The notes under the pieces were generated by a model. It was given only the letters and a program-made list of their open reading frames with translations, was not told where the DNA came from and ran no database searches. Position numbers and translations under genes: made by a program. This document shows, in pieces, positions 36,348-45,920 of a stretch of 46,637 bases of DNA (the first letter of the stretch is position 1; every line of letters begins with the position of its first letter). Source of the stretch: Oligoflexia bacterium (GTDB taxonomy: Bacteria > Bdellovibrionota > UBA1018); the NCBI GenBank assembly GCA_903881565.1, contig CAIRTR010000155.1, forward strand, positions 1 to 46,637. The letters run 5' to 3'.

Positions 36348-38543
36348 ATGAAGCGAGAAAAGAAACGCGAAGAGCGGTCTTCCGGCGGCGGGCAGTTTAC
36401 GGACCGAAGTGGACGAGTGCATGACAAAAAAAAAGGTCCTGTTGAAGGCGCAAAGCCCCTACACGGGAAGCCCCCTCACAAGGGCGAGCAAAGAGATTTC
36501 AAAAAAGGATCTCAGAAGCCTTCCCAGAAACGGTTCCAAAAAAGCTACCAAGACACGCCTCTCCGACCCGAAACCGTGCTTCGAGCCACCGTTGAAAAGA
36601 ACCGCAAAGGCTTTGGCTTTCTGATTTTCGAAGGACAAAGAAGAGAAGACGCCTTCATTCCCCCCAGGGAAGCAGAAAAATTGTTTCAGGGCGATCGCGT
36701 CGAGGTCACCCTTAATCAACGAGGCGGCGTCGTCGATCTAAAAGTTCTGGAACATCGGTTTAGAGAACTTGTAGGACGCTATACCCCTATCCCATCGCAG
36801 GGCAAACATCCGCGAGGTGGATATGTCGTCTACGAACGCAAGCGCACCCGCGAAGAAGTTTTTGTGCCTGAAAAGATGTCCCAGCCAAAAGGCGCGAAAC
36901 CTGTGGCTCCCGGCGATTGGGTGCGCGCAAAACTTCACTTTCACGAAAAAGGCCCTTTTCAGGTTACAGCCGAGATTACCGAAAGTTACGGCAGCGAACT
37001 TCCCGCAAGCGCCGACATCGAAATGGTTGCGGCCGAATACAATCTGATTGAAGAACATTCGGCCGGCGCCGTACGCGAAGCCAAAGAGTTTAAACTTGAT
37101 GTCGCGCAAGTTCTTTCGACCGGCCGCGAAGACCTACGCAATGTCCCCTTTATTACAATCGATGGTGAAACCGCCCGGGATTTTGATGATGCGATATATG
37201 TCGAGAGAAACAAATCCGGCTATATTCTCTGGGTCGCCATCGCAGATGTAAGCCATTATGTCCGTCCCGGCACCGAACTCGACAAAGAGGCTTTATCCCG
37301 GGGTACGAGCGTGTATTTTCCGGAGCGCGCGTTTCACATGCTGCCCGGCGCCCTCTCAGAGCACCTCTGTAGCCTCAAGCCCAAAGAACCTCGTTTGGCA
37401 TTTGTCGCAAAGATGGAATTTGATCGAAACGGTCAACGAGAGAACACCGTGCTCATCGAAGCGGTGATCGAAAGTAAAAGAAGAGCCACTTACAATGAAA
37501 TCCAAAAAGAATGGCTTGCCCAACAAAAAGACAAGACCTGGGAATTCACCCCCCATTTTGAGCTTTTTAGACTCATTCAGAAAACTCGCTCCACGCGAGG
37601 ATCCATCGACTTTGATCTCCCAGAAGCGCAAGTCCGAGTGGATGCCGTCGGAGAGCCGATTTCGATTACCCTCGCCGAGCGTTTTGAAGCCCATCGTTTA
37701 ATCGAAGAATTCATGATCGCAGCCAACGAGGCCGTGACGGATTGGATGATGCAAAAAAAGTGGCCGTTCATCTATCGAACTCATGATGAGCCCGCTTATG
37801 AGTCCTTGCTCAAATTCTCGAAACTCGCGGCAACCGCAGGAATCAAATTTTTGCTCCGTGACGAAAACCTCAATCAATCGCTGGCCGACCTTGTTCGTCG
37901 CCTCGATAATCATCCAGCGCAGTCTCTTTTGAATACTGCCCTTTTGCGTTCGTTAAAGCGCGCGATTTATAGCGCAACCCATGGGATTCATTTTGGACTG
38001 GCCTCCCCTGGCTACACTCACTTTACGAGCCCCATTCGGCGCTATCCCGATCTTGTCGTGCACCGCTTGTTACGCCACGCTCTTCAGATCGAAAAAAGCA
38101 AACTCCCTCCGCTCAAACCCAAAGAGCGCAGTGATATGGAAAAAGCACTTGAAGAAACCGCAGACCACTGCAGCTATCGTGAGCGAGTGGCAACACTTGC
38201 GGATCGCGAAGCGATAAAGCTCAAGCAAGTTCGATTGATGAAGCGTCACATCGGCGAAGAATTTGACGGCAAGGTTATTGGCATGGCTGAAGTGGGAATG
38301 TTCGTTCAGATCGACGCCCCTTATGTCGAAGGACTGGTCACCGCGGAGTCCATTGGCGATGACGTTTATCAATTCAACGAAGAGCGAATGATCTTCTTCG
38401 GACTGCGCAAGAAACGAACGTTTCGCATGGGCGAAGCCATGCGCATTCGAGTCGTGCGCGCCGATCTTGATGAGCGCAAGATCGACTTTCAATTTATTGA
38501 TTTGATAAAGCAGCCCCCGACGCCTTCTGCTACTGAGCTGTAA
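36348..38543 (+). CDS. rnr: Ribonuclease R
   Basis: TIDGETARDFDDAIYVE, SHYVRPGTELDKEALSRGTSVYFPERAFHMLPGALSEHLCSLKP, YTHFTSPIRRYPDLVVHRLL, C-terminal S1 domain. Confidence 0.96.
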   Translation: MKREKKREERSSGGGQFTDRSGRVHDKKKGPVEGAKPLHGKPPHKGEQRDFKKGSQKPSQKRFQKSYQDTPLRPETVLRATVEKNRKGFGFLIFEGQRREDAFIPPREAEKLFQGDRVEVTLNQRGGVVDLKVLEHRFRELVGRYTPIPSQGKHPRGGYVVYERKRTREEVFVPEKMSQPKGAKPVAPGDWVRAKLHFHEKGPFQVTAEITESYGSELPASADIEMVAAEYNLIEEHSAGAVREAKEFKLDVAQVLSTGREDLRNVPFITIDGETARDFDDAIYVERNKSGYILWVAIADVSHYVRPGTELDKEALSRGTSVYFPERAFHMLPGALSEHLCSLKPKEPRLAFVAKMEFDRNGQRENTVLIEAVIESKRRATYNEIQKEWLAQQKDKTWEFTPHFELFRLIQKTRSTRGSIDFDLPEAQVRVDAVGEPISITLAERFEAHRLIEEFMIAANEAVTDWMMQKKWPFIYRTHDEPAYESLLKFSKLAATAGIKFLLRDENLNQSLADLVRRLDNHPAQSLLNTALLRSLKRAIYSATHGIHFGLASPGYTHFTSPIRRYPDLVVHRLLRHALQIEKSKLPPLKPKERSDMEKALEETADHCSYRERVATLADREAIKLKQVRLMKRHIGEEFDGKVIGMAEVGMFVQIDAPYVEGLVTAESIGDDVYQFNEERMIFFGLRKKRTFRMGEAMRIRVVRADLDERKIDFQFIDLIKQPPTPSATEL

Positions 38544-39381
38544 ACACCGTTTGATAACATCCCATCGCCATCAAGAATTTGGCAGATGTTGCATCTGCAA
38601 CGGCCGACATGAGGCGCACCAGATATTGCTTCCCTTTCTGAATCTGCGAGGGAGCAAAGCTTGCGTCCGCTTTCATATCGCCAATACAGACCGGGAGACC
38701 ATACTGCGTATTGCCCTGGGAGGGATTCGTATGACAACTTATATAACCCTTTTGAGTGTCATCGATATTCTTGCCGGCCCCCGAACCCGTCTTCCACCCG
38801 ATAGAGCCGCTGTAGGGAACATAACCTAAGATAAATCGACGATCGCCGGAGTCTTCAAAATGAAAGCTTTGGAAATCCTGTCCGTCCGTTTGAAAACGCC
38901 CCGTTCTCCAAATAACTCCAGGGGGAACCGTCCAACCGGAAAACAGAACTTGGCTGACAACGGGATTACCATTTGCAGCATAGCAGTATTGCTGCCCATT
39001 AATCTTGTCGCCCGCTTTAGTACAAAGAGTGACTTCCCAAACCAGAAAGTTATTAGCCTTCCCCTCGTAACCATCCCAACCCCCTGTAACTGGACCGAGA
39101 TCAAAATATTCAAAGTGGGGCGCCGAAGTCACAATATAATGGGGTTTGCCCTGTTGTTGCTCCTGCGCGGTCAATTCCGACCTCAGACGTAAATCAACAC
39201 ACCCAAAAGTTTCGCCGCCTGGTGGACTGGTATTCGTAGGAGTTGGTGAAGGTGTAGGCGTCGGTCCTGGTATGCCATCTTCTGTGATACAAGAAGATAG
39301 AGCCATTGCACCAACGAGTAGAATAGCTGCTGCGGCCAAACTTGATCTGATCTTTTTAACTGTGTGAGTCTGTTTTTTCAT
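38530..39381 (-). CDS. Lipoprotein of unknown function
   Basis: MALSSC lipobox; PTPTPSPTPTN linker. Confidence 0.65.
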   Translation of the reverse strand: MKKQTHTVKKIRSSLAAAAILLVGAMALSSCITEDGIPGPTPTPSPTPTNTSPPGGETFGCVDLRLRSELTAQEQQQGKPHYIVTSAPHFEYFDLGPVTGGWDGYEGKANNFLVWEVTLCTKAGDKINGQQYCYAANGNPVVSQVLFSGWTVPPGVIWRTGRFQTDGQDFQSFHFEDSGDRRFILGYVPYSGSIGWKTGSGAGKNIDDTQKGYISCHTNPSQGNTQYGLPVCIGDMKADASFAPSQIQKGKQYLVRLMSAVADATSAKFLMAMGCYQTVFTAQ

Positions 39382-39402
39382 AAGAGTTTTTTCCTTTGTC
39401 GC

Positions 39403-39939
39403 TTACTTATGTTTCGCGATCACGGCATGAATTTCAGCGAGTTCTTCATTGGCAGCAACAAGTTTCTCGGCTGCTTCGCTGAATTGGCCCTGTTTATGAT
39501 AACTTTCCAGCACTCCGACATCGTCTTTCAGCGTGTCGGTTAAGTCCTCGAGTGCCCAGGCAAGATACGAACTCTGCAACTTCATCGAGTGTTTTGTGGT
39601 CTTGATCACAAAATCCAGTGCAAAAGATTTGGCCTTTTTCGGCGCTTTCTTGTTCTGAAGAACCGCCAAAGCCCTCGTGTTCCTCAATCGATAAACATTC
39701 AGGTTATTGAGCGCGGATTGTTTAAAATTTGGAAAATATTCGATCATGCGTATCGCAAACTCCCGAAACGAAGGCATGCTGGCAAGCGATCGCTTGACCT
39801 CCACTGAAGCAATTGCACGATCCGGCTCCTTCCCATTATTTGCCCCATTATTTGCTTCTTGAATGGGCTTTGACGAGCAAGCCGAAGCAAGACAGAATGT
39901 CGCTGTTGCCACCGAAACCAATAGAATCTTCTTGAGCAT
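39403..39939 (-). CDS. Small lipoprotein of unknown function
   Basis: MLKKILLVSVATATFCLASACSS signal and lipobox. Confidence 0.65.
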   Translation of the reverse strand: MLKKILLVSVATATFCLASACSSKPIQEANNGANNGKEPDRAIASVEVKRSLASMPSFREFAIRMIEYFPNFKQSALNNLNVYRLRNTRALAVLQNKKAPKKAKSFALDFVIKTTKHSMKLQSSYLAWALEDLTDTLKDDVGVLESYHKQGQFSEAAEKLVAANEELAEIHAVIAKHK

Positions 39940-40022
39940 AGGAGTTCTCCTAGTTTAGATATCGGCTATCCATATAATTTCTTTTAGAATTTCTTGTGTT
40001 TTTGCCGTATTATTTTGGTGCA

Positions 40023-40074
40023 ACAAAACGTCAGTTTTGTGACACAATAAGCGCCTCAAGCAGGCTGTCACAAA
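40023..40074 (+). promoter_or_regulatory. Two overlapping inverted repeats upstream of the ECF sigma gene
   Basis: ACAAAAC-gtca-GTTTTGT (40023-40040) and TTTGTGACA ... TGTCACAAA (40036-40044 / 40066-40074) share 40036-40040. Confidence 0.6.
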
Positions 40075-40120
40075 CAGGGGCTCTGGAGCGTATATATGAT
40101 TGAAGTGATTAAGAGGATGA

Positions 40121-40630
40121 ATGACTGAACCAAGCGATGAAACCCTTATGAGCGCCTATCGACAAGGGCAGAGCGATGCGTTTGAGATCCTTTATAGGAG
40201 ACATTCGGGCAAAGTTTATGGATTTTTGATGAACAAATTAAAGGATAGAGAAATGGCTGATGACGTTTTTCAAGCGACGTTTCTTAAGCTGCACCATTCA
40301 CGTGCCGCTTATGGGCCAACGCTTCCCTTCTTACCTTGGTTGTTTACCATTTGCCGAAACACGATGATCGATTCGCTGCGAAAGAAAAAGCGCACCTTAG
40401 AAGATTTCAATCAAGACGCCATAGATAATGCCCCTTCTCCGAAACCAGATGTTTCCGAGGCCGTGCTCCCAGATCTCGCTTCTCTTTCATCACATCAACG
40501 AGAAGCGTTGGAGCTTCGCTACAGCCACGATCTCTCCTTTGTGGAGATCGCCCAAAGACTTAATACTTCTTCAGTCAATGTCAGACAGCTGATTAGCCGA
40601 GCGGTCAAGAAACTGAGGTCCAACCAATGA
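40121..40630 (+). CDS. ECF-type RNA polymerase sigma factor
   Basis: DAFEILYRRHSGKVYGFLMNKLKDREMADDVFQATFLKLH; LPWLFTICRNTMIDSLRKKKR; sigma4 LELRYSHDLSFVEIAQRL. Confidence 0.93.
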   Translation: MTEPSDETLMSAYRQGQSDAFEILYRRHSGKVYGFLMNKLKDREMADDVFQATFLKLHHSRAAYGPTLPFLPWLFTICRNTMIDSLRKKKRTLEDFNQDAIDNAPSPKPDVSEAVLPDLASLSSHQREALELRYSHDLSFVEIAQRLNTSSVNVRQLISRAVKKLRSNQ

Positions 40631-41154
40631 AAATCAATAATAGTGATTATACCGCGTTTCTCGCAGCGAAGGAGATTCCCCCTCCCCCGCGCCTCACTCA
40701 AGAGATTCTCACTCAGGTGCAGCGAGATTTGAACCCACCCCTATGGCGCGTTTTTACCAAGCTTGGTGCTTTGCAGTTAGGCGTCGGCGGCATTGTCCTC
40801 ATGTTTTGCCCACAATTTGGAACAAACCTCTTTTCCGGCATGGGACTTATGACGCCCTTCATGCGCTTTGGAGACATCGGTTGCATGATCGGTTGTGGAT
40901 CTGTTTTCTTGGGGGCCAGCGGGCTCTTGGGCGCACTGATCTTTAGCACAGCCGAACTGGGCGTCATCCGCAAATCCAGACTTCTGCAACTCAGTTCGAT
41001 GGTCTTGCTTTCGGGCGGGGCCTTCGTATGCTTAGCAGGCGACCAGCTCCTGACCCTCGGCTTAGCCTGGGTTTTTGGCGGACTCGTGGGTGGCTTGGCC
41101 ACCATGGAGCTGGGCTGGTTTGCTCGAAAACTCTTCGCTCACGCGAGTCGTTAA
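40627..41154 (+). CDS. Integral membrane protein, putative ECF-coupled anti-sigma partner
   Basis: ATGA overlap with the sigma gene; short N-terminal cytosolic part followed by ~4 TM segments. Confidence 0.55.
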   Translation: MKINNSDYTAFLAAKEIPPPPRLTQEILTQVQRDLNPPLWRVFTKLGALQLGVGGIVLMFCPQFGTNLFSGMGLMTPFMRFGDIGCMIGCGSVFLGASGLLGALIFSTAELGVIRKSRLLQLSSMVLLSGGAFVCLAGDQLLTLGLAWVFGGLVGGLATMELGWFARKLFAHASR

Positions 41155-41936
41155 ATCACGCGCGAAATAATCCGCATCAGCCAAGGCATGTATCGCGCAA
41201 GCAGCACAATCACCTTCCCATGAAGGGTCAGCACATACTCCCGCTTTCGCCTTGAGATCGCGCACAGAATTTTTCGGGCCGCCGTGTCCGTGGGCATGAC
41301 TAAGAACGCCGGTGCCCGATCCACCCTTTCGGGGTGAAGAACGCCTTGATTGTCAATGTGGCGAATTTCGCTCTTCACAAGTCCCGGGCAAATGAGCGTG
41401 ACCGCGACACCCCACTCTTTCCATTCCGCCGTCAGAGATTCTGCCAGCGCCCGCACCGAGAATTTACTCATGCTATAGGCACTCGATTCAGCAGGAGAAA
41501 TATATGACATCACACTTCCCAGAATCACAAACTGGCCCTTGGATTTTTTAAGCGCTTCACAGCTTGCCTGGGCGGATCTTATAACGCCAAAGACATTGGT
41601 TTCAAATTGGCGCCGGTAATCGTCAAGGGTGAGCTGATCAACCCTGCCGGTCACGCCAAATCCCGCATTTGCGACGAAGATATCCAACTGCCCAAACTCT
41701 TTAATCGCGGCACTCACCGCTGCCTCAAGATCTCCATCGCGATCGACATCCCCTTTAAGGGCGAGCGCTTTTCCCCCCGCGTTTTGAATCTCTAGCGCGA
41801 GTTCGCGGATGCGATCGTCTCGTCGAGCCACTAATGTTACAGCTGCGCCGCTTTGGGCCGCAAGCCGTGCGAGTGCCGCGCCGATGCCGGCGGAGGCACC
41901 CGTGATAAGAATGGATTTACCTTGAAGGTTTGTCAT
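41151..41936 (-). CDS. Short-chain dehydrogenase/reductase (SDR)
   Basis: ILITGASAGIGAALARLAA, NAGFGVTGR, SAYSMSKF (YxxxK). Confidence 0.93.
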   Translation of the reverse strand: MTNLQGKSILITGASAGIGAALARLAAQSGAAVTLVARRDDRIRELALEIQNAGGKALALKGDVDRDGDLEAAVSAAIKEFGQLDIFVANAGFGVTGRVDQLTLDDYRRQFETNVFGVIRSAQASCEALKKSKGQFVILGSVMSYISPAESSAYSMSKFSVRALAESLTAEWKEWGVAVTLICPGLVKSEIRHIDNQGVLHPERVDRAPAFLVMPTDTAARKILCAISRRKREYVLTLHGKVIVLLARYMPWLMRIISRVI

Positions 41937-42331
41937 GGCGCCACTCTCGCAGAATAGAGCTTATTGATCTGATTCTGCTGAATCGCGTCCGCCACAACGG
42001 TTAAGCCAAAAAATGAAACGAGCAAACTCACCAAGGGGAGGTTCGCGTCTTTGGGGTGCCCATACTTCACTTGAACTTCTTGAAGCGCCAAGCCCATTCG
42101 GTATTCGTAGTAAAGGTGAAAAATACCGAACGTGATAATGGACATGATCGCCCAGAGGCTGAAACTCAGCTCTTTTCTGCCCAAAAGACCATTGATCGTC
42201 TTCATCTCACAATAGTTCCAGTAGACGTTGTAAATTCCAAGAGTCACAATCGAAAGGACAATTCCCCACACGATGCTTCGGCAAGCGTCTTGTTCGGGTA
42301 CGGGCAAGTGAGACGTGGCTTCTAAAGTCAT
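41933..42331 (-). CDS. DUF4234-like membrane protein
   Basis: IVLSIVTLGIYNVYWNYCEMKTIN, ITFGIFHLYYEYRMG. Confidence 0.65.
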   Translation of the reverse strand: MTLEATSHLPVPEQDACRSIVWGIVLSIVTLGIYNVYWNYCEMKTINGLLGRKELSFSLWAIMSIITFGIFHLYYEYRMGLALQEVQVKYGHPKDANLPLVSLLVSFFGLTVVADAIQQNQINKLYSARVAP

Positions 42332-42587
42332 GGGAGCATCCTATTTCAAATACCCTTGCTCCACAAATGCATTCAGGACGACACCCAGCGGGAAGCATGG
42401 GATGCTTGCACCTTGCGTTGCCGCGCCGTACCAGAAGACAAATTTCCTGCTCCCCCCTCTTCTCTTCGCCCGCCAAAATGTCTGTGGGCCAAACTTCGCT
42501 CTTTAGGAAATTCGCCGAGCATTATTGCAAACGCCCCAAAACTTCCCCCTTTTTCCTCCCCAATTATCGTGCTAAGCCTTCTCAAAC

Positions 42588-43610
42588 ATGACAAATAAAA
42601 ATCTGCCGATCCTAGAATTTGTGCTCAAAAACTATAAGAATTTCAACTCCCGCGCGACCAGAGACGCGACCCTCTCCTACTGGAGCCACATCGAAGGTGG
42701 CGGAAAAATGTTCTGGGCTGTCGCAGGCGCCATGTCCTCGGCCCAACTCGGAATTACACTTGCCCCTGCCATTCGCGCAGGCCTGATTCATGGCCTATCG
42801 GTCACAGGTGCGAACCTTGAAGAATCCCTCTTCAGACTCGTGGCTCATCATAGCTACAAGGATTTTCCTGAGTATCGTTACTTCACCAAAGACGACGACA
42901 CCAAAATTCTTGAGCAGCGTATGCGTCGCGTGACGGATACGAGTATCCCTGAGGACGAGGCGTTTCGCGCGGTCGAAAAATACATCGTGCCGATGTGGAC
43001 GGATGCGACGAAGAACAAAACGCGCCGGTTTTGGCATGAATACTTTTACGAACTCATTCAAAAGATTGAGCCCAAACTTTATGAAGGGAGTGCTGAGGAA
43101 TGCTGGTTACTCGCCGCCGCCCGCGCCAAGTTACCGATGGTCGTGCCGGGATGTGAAGATTCCACTTTTGGAAACATTTTTGCTTCACACGTGAAGACCG
43201 ATGAGTGCAGCGCTTTGATCGTGAAGTCTGGCATTGAATACATGGGCCAGCTTTATGACGATTATAAAGAGCTCTCGACGGGTAAGGGTGTCGGCTTCTT
43301 CCAAATCGGCGGCGGAATCGCAGGCGACTTCCCGATCTGCGTCGTTCCTTCGATCAAGTATGATTTGGCTCAGCCGGTGAAGCCGTGGGCGTACTTCTGC
43401 CAGATTTCGGATTCAACGACTTCGTACGGATCCTACTCAGGCGCGACGCCGAACGAGAAGATCACGTGGGACAAGCTCACGCGCGACACTCCGATGTTCG
43501 TCATTGAATCCGATGCGACGATTGTGGTTCCGCTGATGCTCAACGCACTCTTGGAAGCCAAGCAGGATCCTAAAGCCGCGAATGAGTTGATTAAGAAGTA
43601 TACGGCTTGA
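42588..43610 (+). CDS. Deoxyhypusine synthase-like protein
   Basis: HIEGGGKMFWAVAGAMSSAQLG, GLSVTGANLEESLF, GKGVGFFQIGGGIAGDFPI, YGSYSGATPNEKITWDKL (candidate catalytic Lys), ESDATIVVPLMLNALL. Confidence 0.85.
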   Translation: MTNKNLPILEFVLKNYKNFNSRATRDATLSYWSHIEGGGKMFWAVAGAMSSAQLGITLAPAIRAGLIHGLSVTGANLEESLFRLVAHHSYKDFPEYRYFTKDDDTKILEQRMRRVTDTSIPEDEAFRAVEKYIVPMWTDATKNKTRRFWHEYFYELIQKIEPKLYEGSAEECWLLAAARAKLPMVVPGCEDSTFGNIFASHVKTDECSALIVKSGIEYMGQLYDDYKELSTGKGVGFFQIGGGIAGDFPICVVPSIKYDLAQPVKPWAYFCQISDSTTSYGSYSGATPNEKITWDKLTRDTPMFVIESDATIVVPLMLNALLEAKQDPKAANELIKKYTA

Positions 43611-43683
43611 TTCTAAGACAATTCAGGAGTCTATTCCCGAATTATCTTGACTAAACGGGAATGCGCGCCCATATTGTCTTTAT

Positions 43684-44847
43684 ATGAAGAGACACCTGCA
43701 GACGGCTATTCTCAAAGACCTGAACAGAAAAATAGTCCTCCTCTCTGGACCAAGGCAGACAGGGAAAACAACGCTAGCCAAGAGTCTTGGTCTTTCCTTT
43801 GACTATTTGAATTGGGATTTTCTGGAGGACCGCGTAAGCGTACTCAAGAAAAAGTGGGACCGATCAAAGGAGCTTGTGATTTTCGATGAGCTCCACAAAA
43901 TGGAAAAGTTCAAGTCGTGGCTGAAAGGTGTCTATGACAAAGAAGGAATTCCTCCTGCCATTTTGGTCACGGGGAGTGCCCGGCTAGATATCGCAAAAAA
44001 GATGGGGGATTCGTTAGCCGGACGATTCTTTCCATTCAGATTGTACCCTTTGGACCTTTGGGAAATCTCAAAAACCGGCGCACCTTTCAATCCTATTCAG
44101 ACTTATGAAAGGCTGCTTTCCTGTAGTGGATTTCCAGAACCATTTTTGAATGGCGAGGAGTCCTATTATCGACGATGGGCAAAGACGCATTTGGATATGA
44201 TTCTCAGACAAGACCTCCTGGATTTAGAGTCCGTTCGTAATATCGGATCTATCGAGACCTTAGTGGCATTACTACAGACCCGGGTTGGGTCGACAGTTTC
44301 ATTTGCCTCGCTATCGCGAGATCTGCAAGTAGATCCAAAGACGGTACGTCGATGGCTAGATCTCCTAGAGAACTTGTTTGTTATTTTTCGCGTGCCCCCT
44401 TTTCATAAAAACATTGCTCGCTCTTTGCTCAAGGAGCCCAAATATTATTTTTTTGATCAGGCGCGCGTAAAAGGCGATGAAGGGCAAAAGGCAGAAAACT
44501 TAGTCGCGCTGGCATTGAAGAAGCAGCTCGACACTTTACAGGATGTAGAGGGTTGCACCGGCAAAATATACTTCATCCGTACACGAGATAAACGTGAAGT
44601 CGATTTTCTAATTGATTGGGAGGACTCCAAAGTTTCGCCGCTCATGATTGAGGTGAAACTGTCGGATGGAAACCTTTCGTCCTCGCTTTCATACATGAAG
44701 GGTTCCTTTGAACACTCAAATCGCATACAGCTGGTAAAGAATCTTGATCGAGAGAAACACTTTCCTTCGGGAGAAAAAGTTCTATCACTCATCGATTGGC
44801 TAGCGAAAATGCCGCTGCGAAGTATGTATGGAGGAACCATACAATGA
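43684..44847 (+). CDS. AAA ATPase with DUF4143 C-terminal domain
   Basis: IVLLSGPRQTGKTTLAKSL Walker A, ELVIFDELHK Walker B, KTVRRWLDLLENLFVIFRVPPF, KREVDFLI. Confidence 0.92.
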   Translation: MKRHLQTAILKDLNRKIVLLSGPRQTGKTTLAKSLGLSFDYLNWDFLEDRVSVLKKKWDRSKELVIFDELHKMEKFKSWLKGVYDKEGIPPAILVTGSARLDIAKKMGDSLAGRFFPFRLYPLDLWEISKTGAPFNPIQTYERLLSCSGFPEPFLNGEESYYRRWAKTHLDMILRQDLLDLESVRNIGSIETLVALLQTRVGSTVSFASLSRDLQVDPKTVRRWLDLLENLFVIFRVPPFHKNIARSLLKEPKYYFFDQARVKGDEGQKAENLVALALKKQLDTLQDVEGCTGKIYFIRTRDKREVDFLIDWEDSKVSPLMIEVKLSDGNLSSSLSYMKGSFEHSNRIQLVKNLDREKHFPSGEKVLSLIDWLAKMPLRSMYGGTIQ

Positions 44848-44875
44848 TGACATTTGAAGACGTAGTCCCCGGAGA

Positions 44876-44914
44876 GCGGGCGGCTAAGTCTATCTTTGCC
44901 GTCCGCTTTTTTTT
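44876..44914 (+). terminator. Rho-independent terminator
   Basis: GCGGGCGGC-N13-GCCGTCCGC then TTTTTTTT. Confidence 0.85.
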
Positions 44915-45171
44915 GCAAAGTGAGCCGAAGTAGTCAGGCCGTTATCGCGAGGGTTGATTAGCGAAGGGCCAAAGCAACCTGCGGCATCGCGAAACATTCC
45001 CCGGGATCTTTTTAGATAGATTACCAGGACCCATAACGCAAAGCGGTATCGCTGCTAATATAAAGAAACTAACCAAATTGAAATCACAAAAACATAGCCG
45101 AAACAAAACAACTACTTCCCCCGCAAGCTTATGCCTTCACAAAGCCTCTTTAGAATGTACAATAAAAACAG

Positions 45172-45873
45172 ATGCCGCCCTCAAGTTCCTGGAGCCAAAG
45201 GCCCCGCCGCAATTCCGCCCTGATTTGCCTCGCACTTATTGGCCTTCTTCCCGGCAAATCCTATGGGGACTCTGAATCAAAGGGGTCCCTCACCCCCTCT
45301 CTTGGCTATACAAGCATCAACTACCAGGAGACGTTCAAAACCGATTATGTCGCCCGCGTTCTAACAGCAAAACTTCAATACCAGCGCCAGCTCTCCTCTT
45401 CACTCAGTTTTGGCGCCAGCACCTATGCCACCGCCCTGACTTTGAGTTCAAATCTGCCCGACACTAGTGTCAGGTTCGTAGGACTCAACCTTCGATTGGG
45501 TTACCTCCCCTCAAAATCGGCAGGGTGGAACTTCGGAATTTATGGCGGCTGGTACTACAACACGATGTGGGTTCAGGACAAAAGTTTTGGGGTACGAAAC
45601 CTTTCAGGCCCGCAGATTTTCCCGACACTGATTCGCAGGTTCGGCCCCAACAGCTTCGCCTCAGCCTACCTGAAATTCTCACCCACCCTAAACAACCTCT
45701 CTCTCATGCCCCTTGAAGATCGAGAGCTTGGTGCAGGCTTGGGCTGGAGCTTCTCGATCACTCAGAAGAAAAGGGCCTCGGTCAATTTGGACGTCTCAAA
45801 TTTGCGCGAATACTTTGCGCCCGTCCAGGTTAACTTGACGACGTATTCGCTGAGTTTTGGATTGGGGCTGTAA
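45172..45873 (+). CDS. Putative outer-membrane beta-barrel protein
   Basis: Signal peptide-like SALICLALIGLLPGKSYGD; alternating aromatic/hydrophobic strands; C-terminal YSLSFGLGL. Confidence 0.65.
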   Translation: MPPSSSWSQRPRRNSALICLALIGLLPGKSYGDSESKGSLTPSLGYTSINYQETFKTDYVARVLTAKLQYQRQLSSSLSFGASTYATALTLSSNLPDTSVRFVGLNLRLGYLPSKSAGWNFGIYGGWYYNTMWVQDKSFGVRNLSGPQIFPTLIRRFGPNSFASAYLKFSPTLNNLSLMPLEDRELGAGLGWSFSITQKKRASVNLDVSNLREYFAPVQVNLTTYSLSFGLGL

Positions 45874-45920
45874 TCAAAATTCGCAGCCGAAATTTAGCCA
45901 CGCAAAAGCCGATCCTATTT

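Noticed and set aside
42332-42587. Several short ORFs on both strands between the DUF4234 and DHS-like genes
   Set aside because: Mutually overlapping, no motifs or SDs; probably non-coding.
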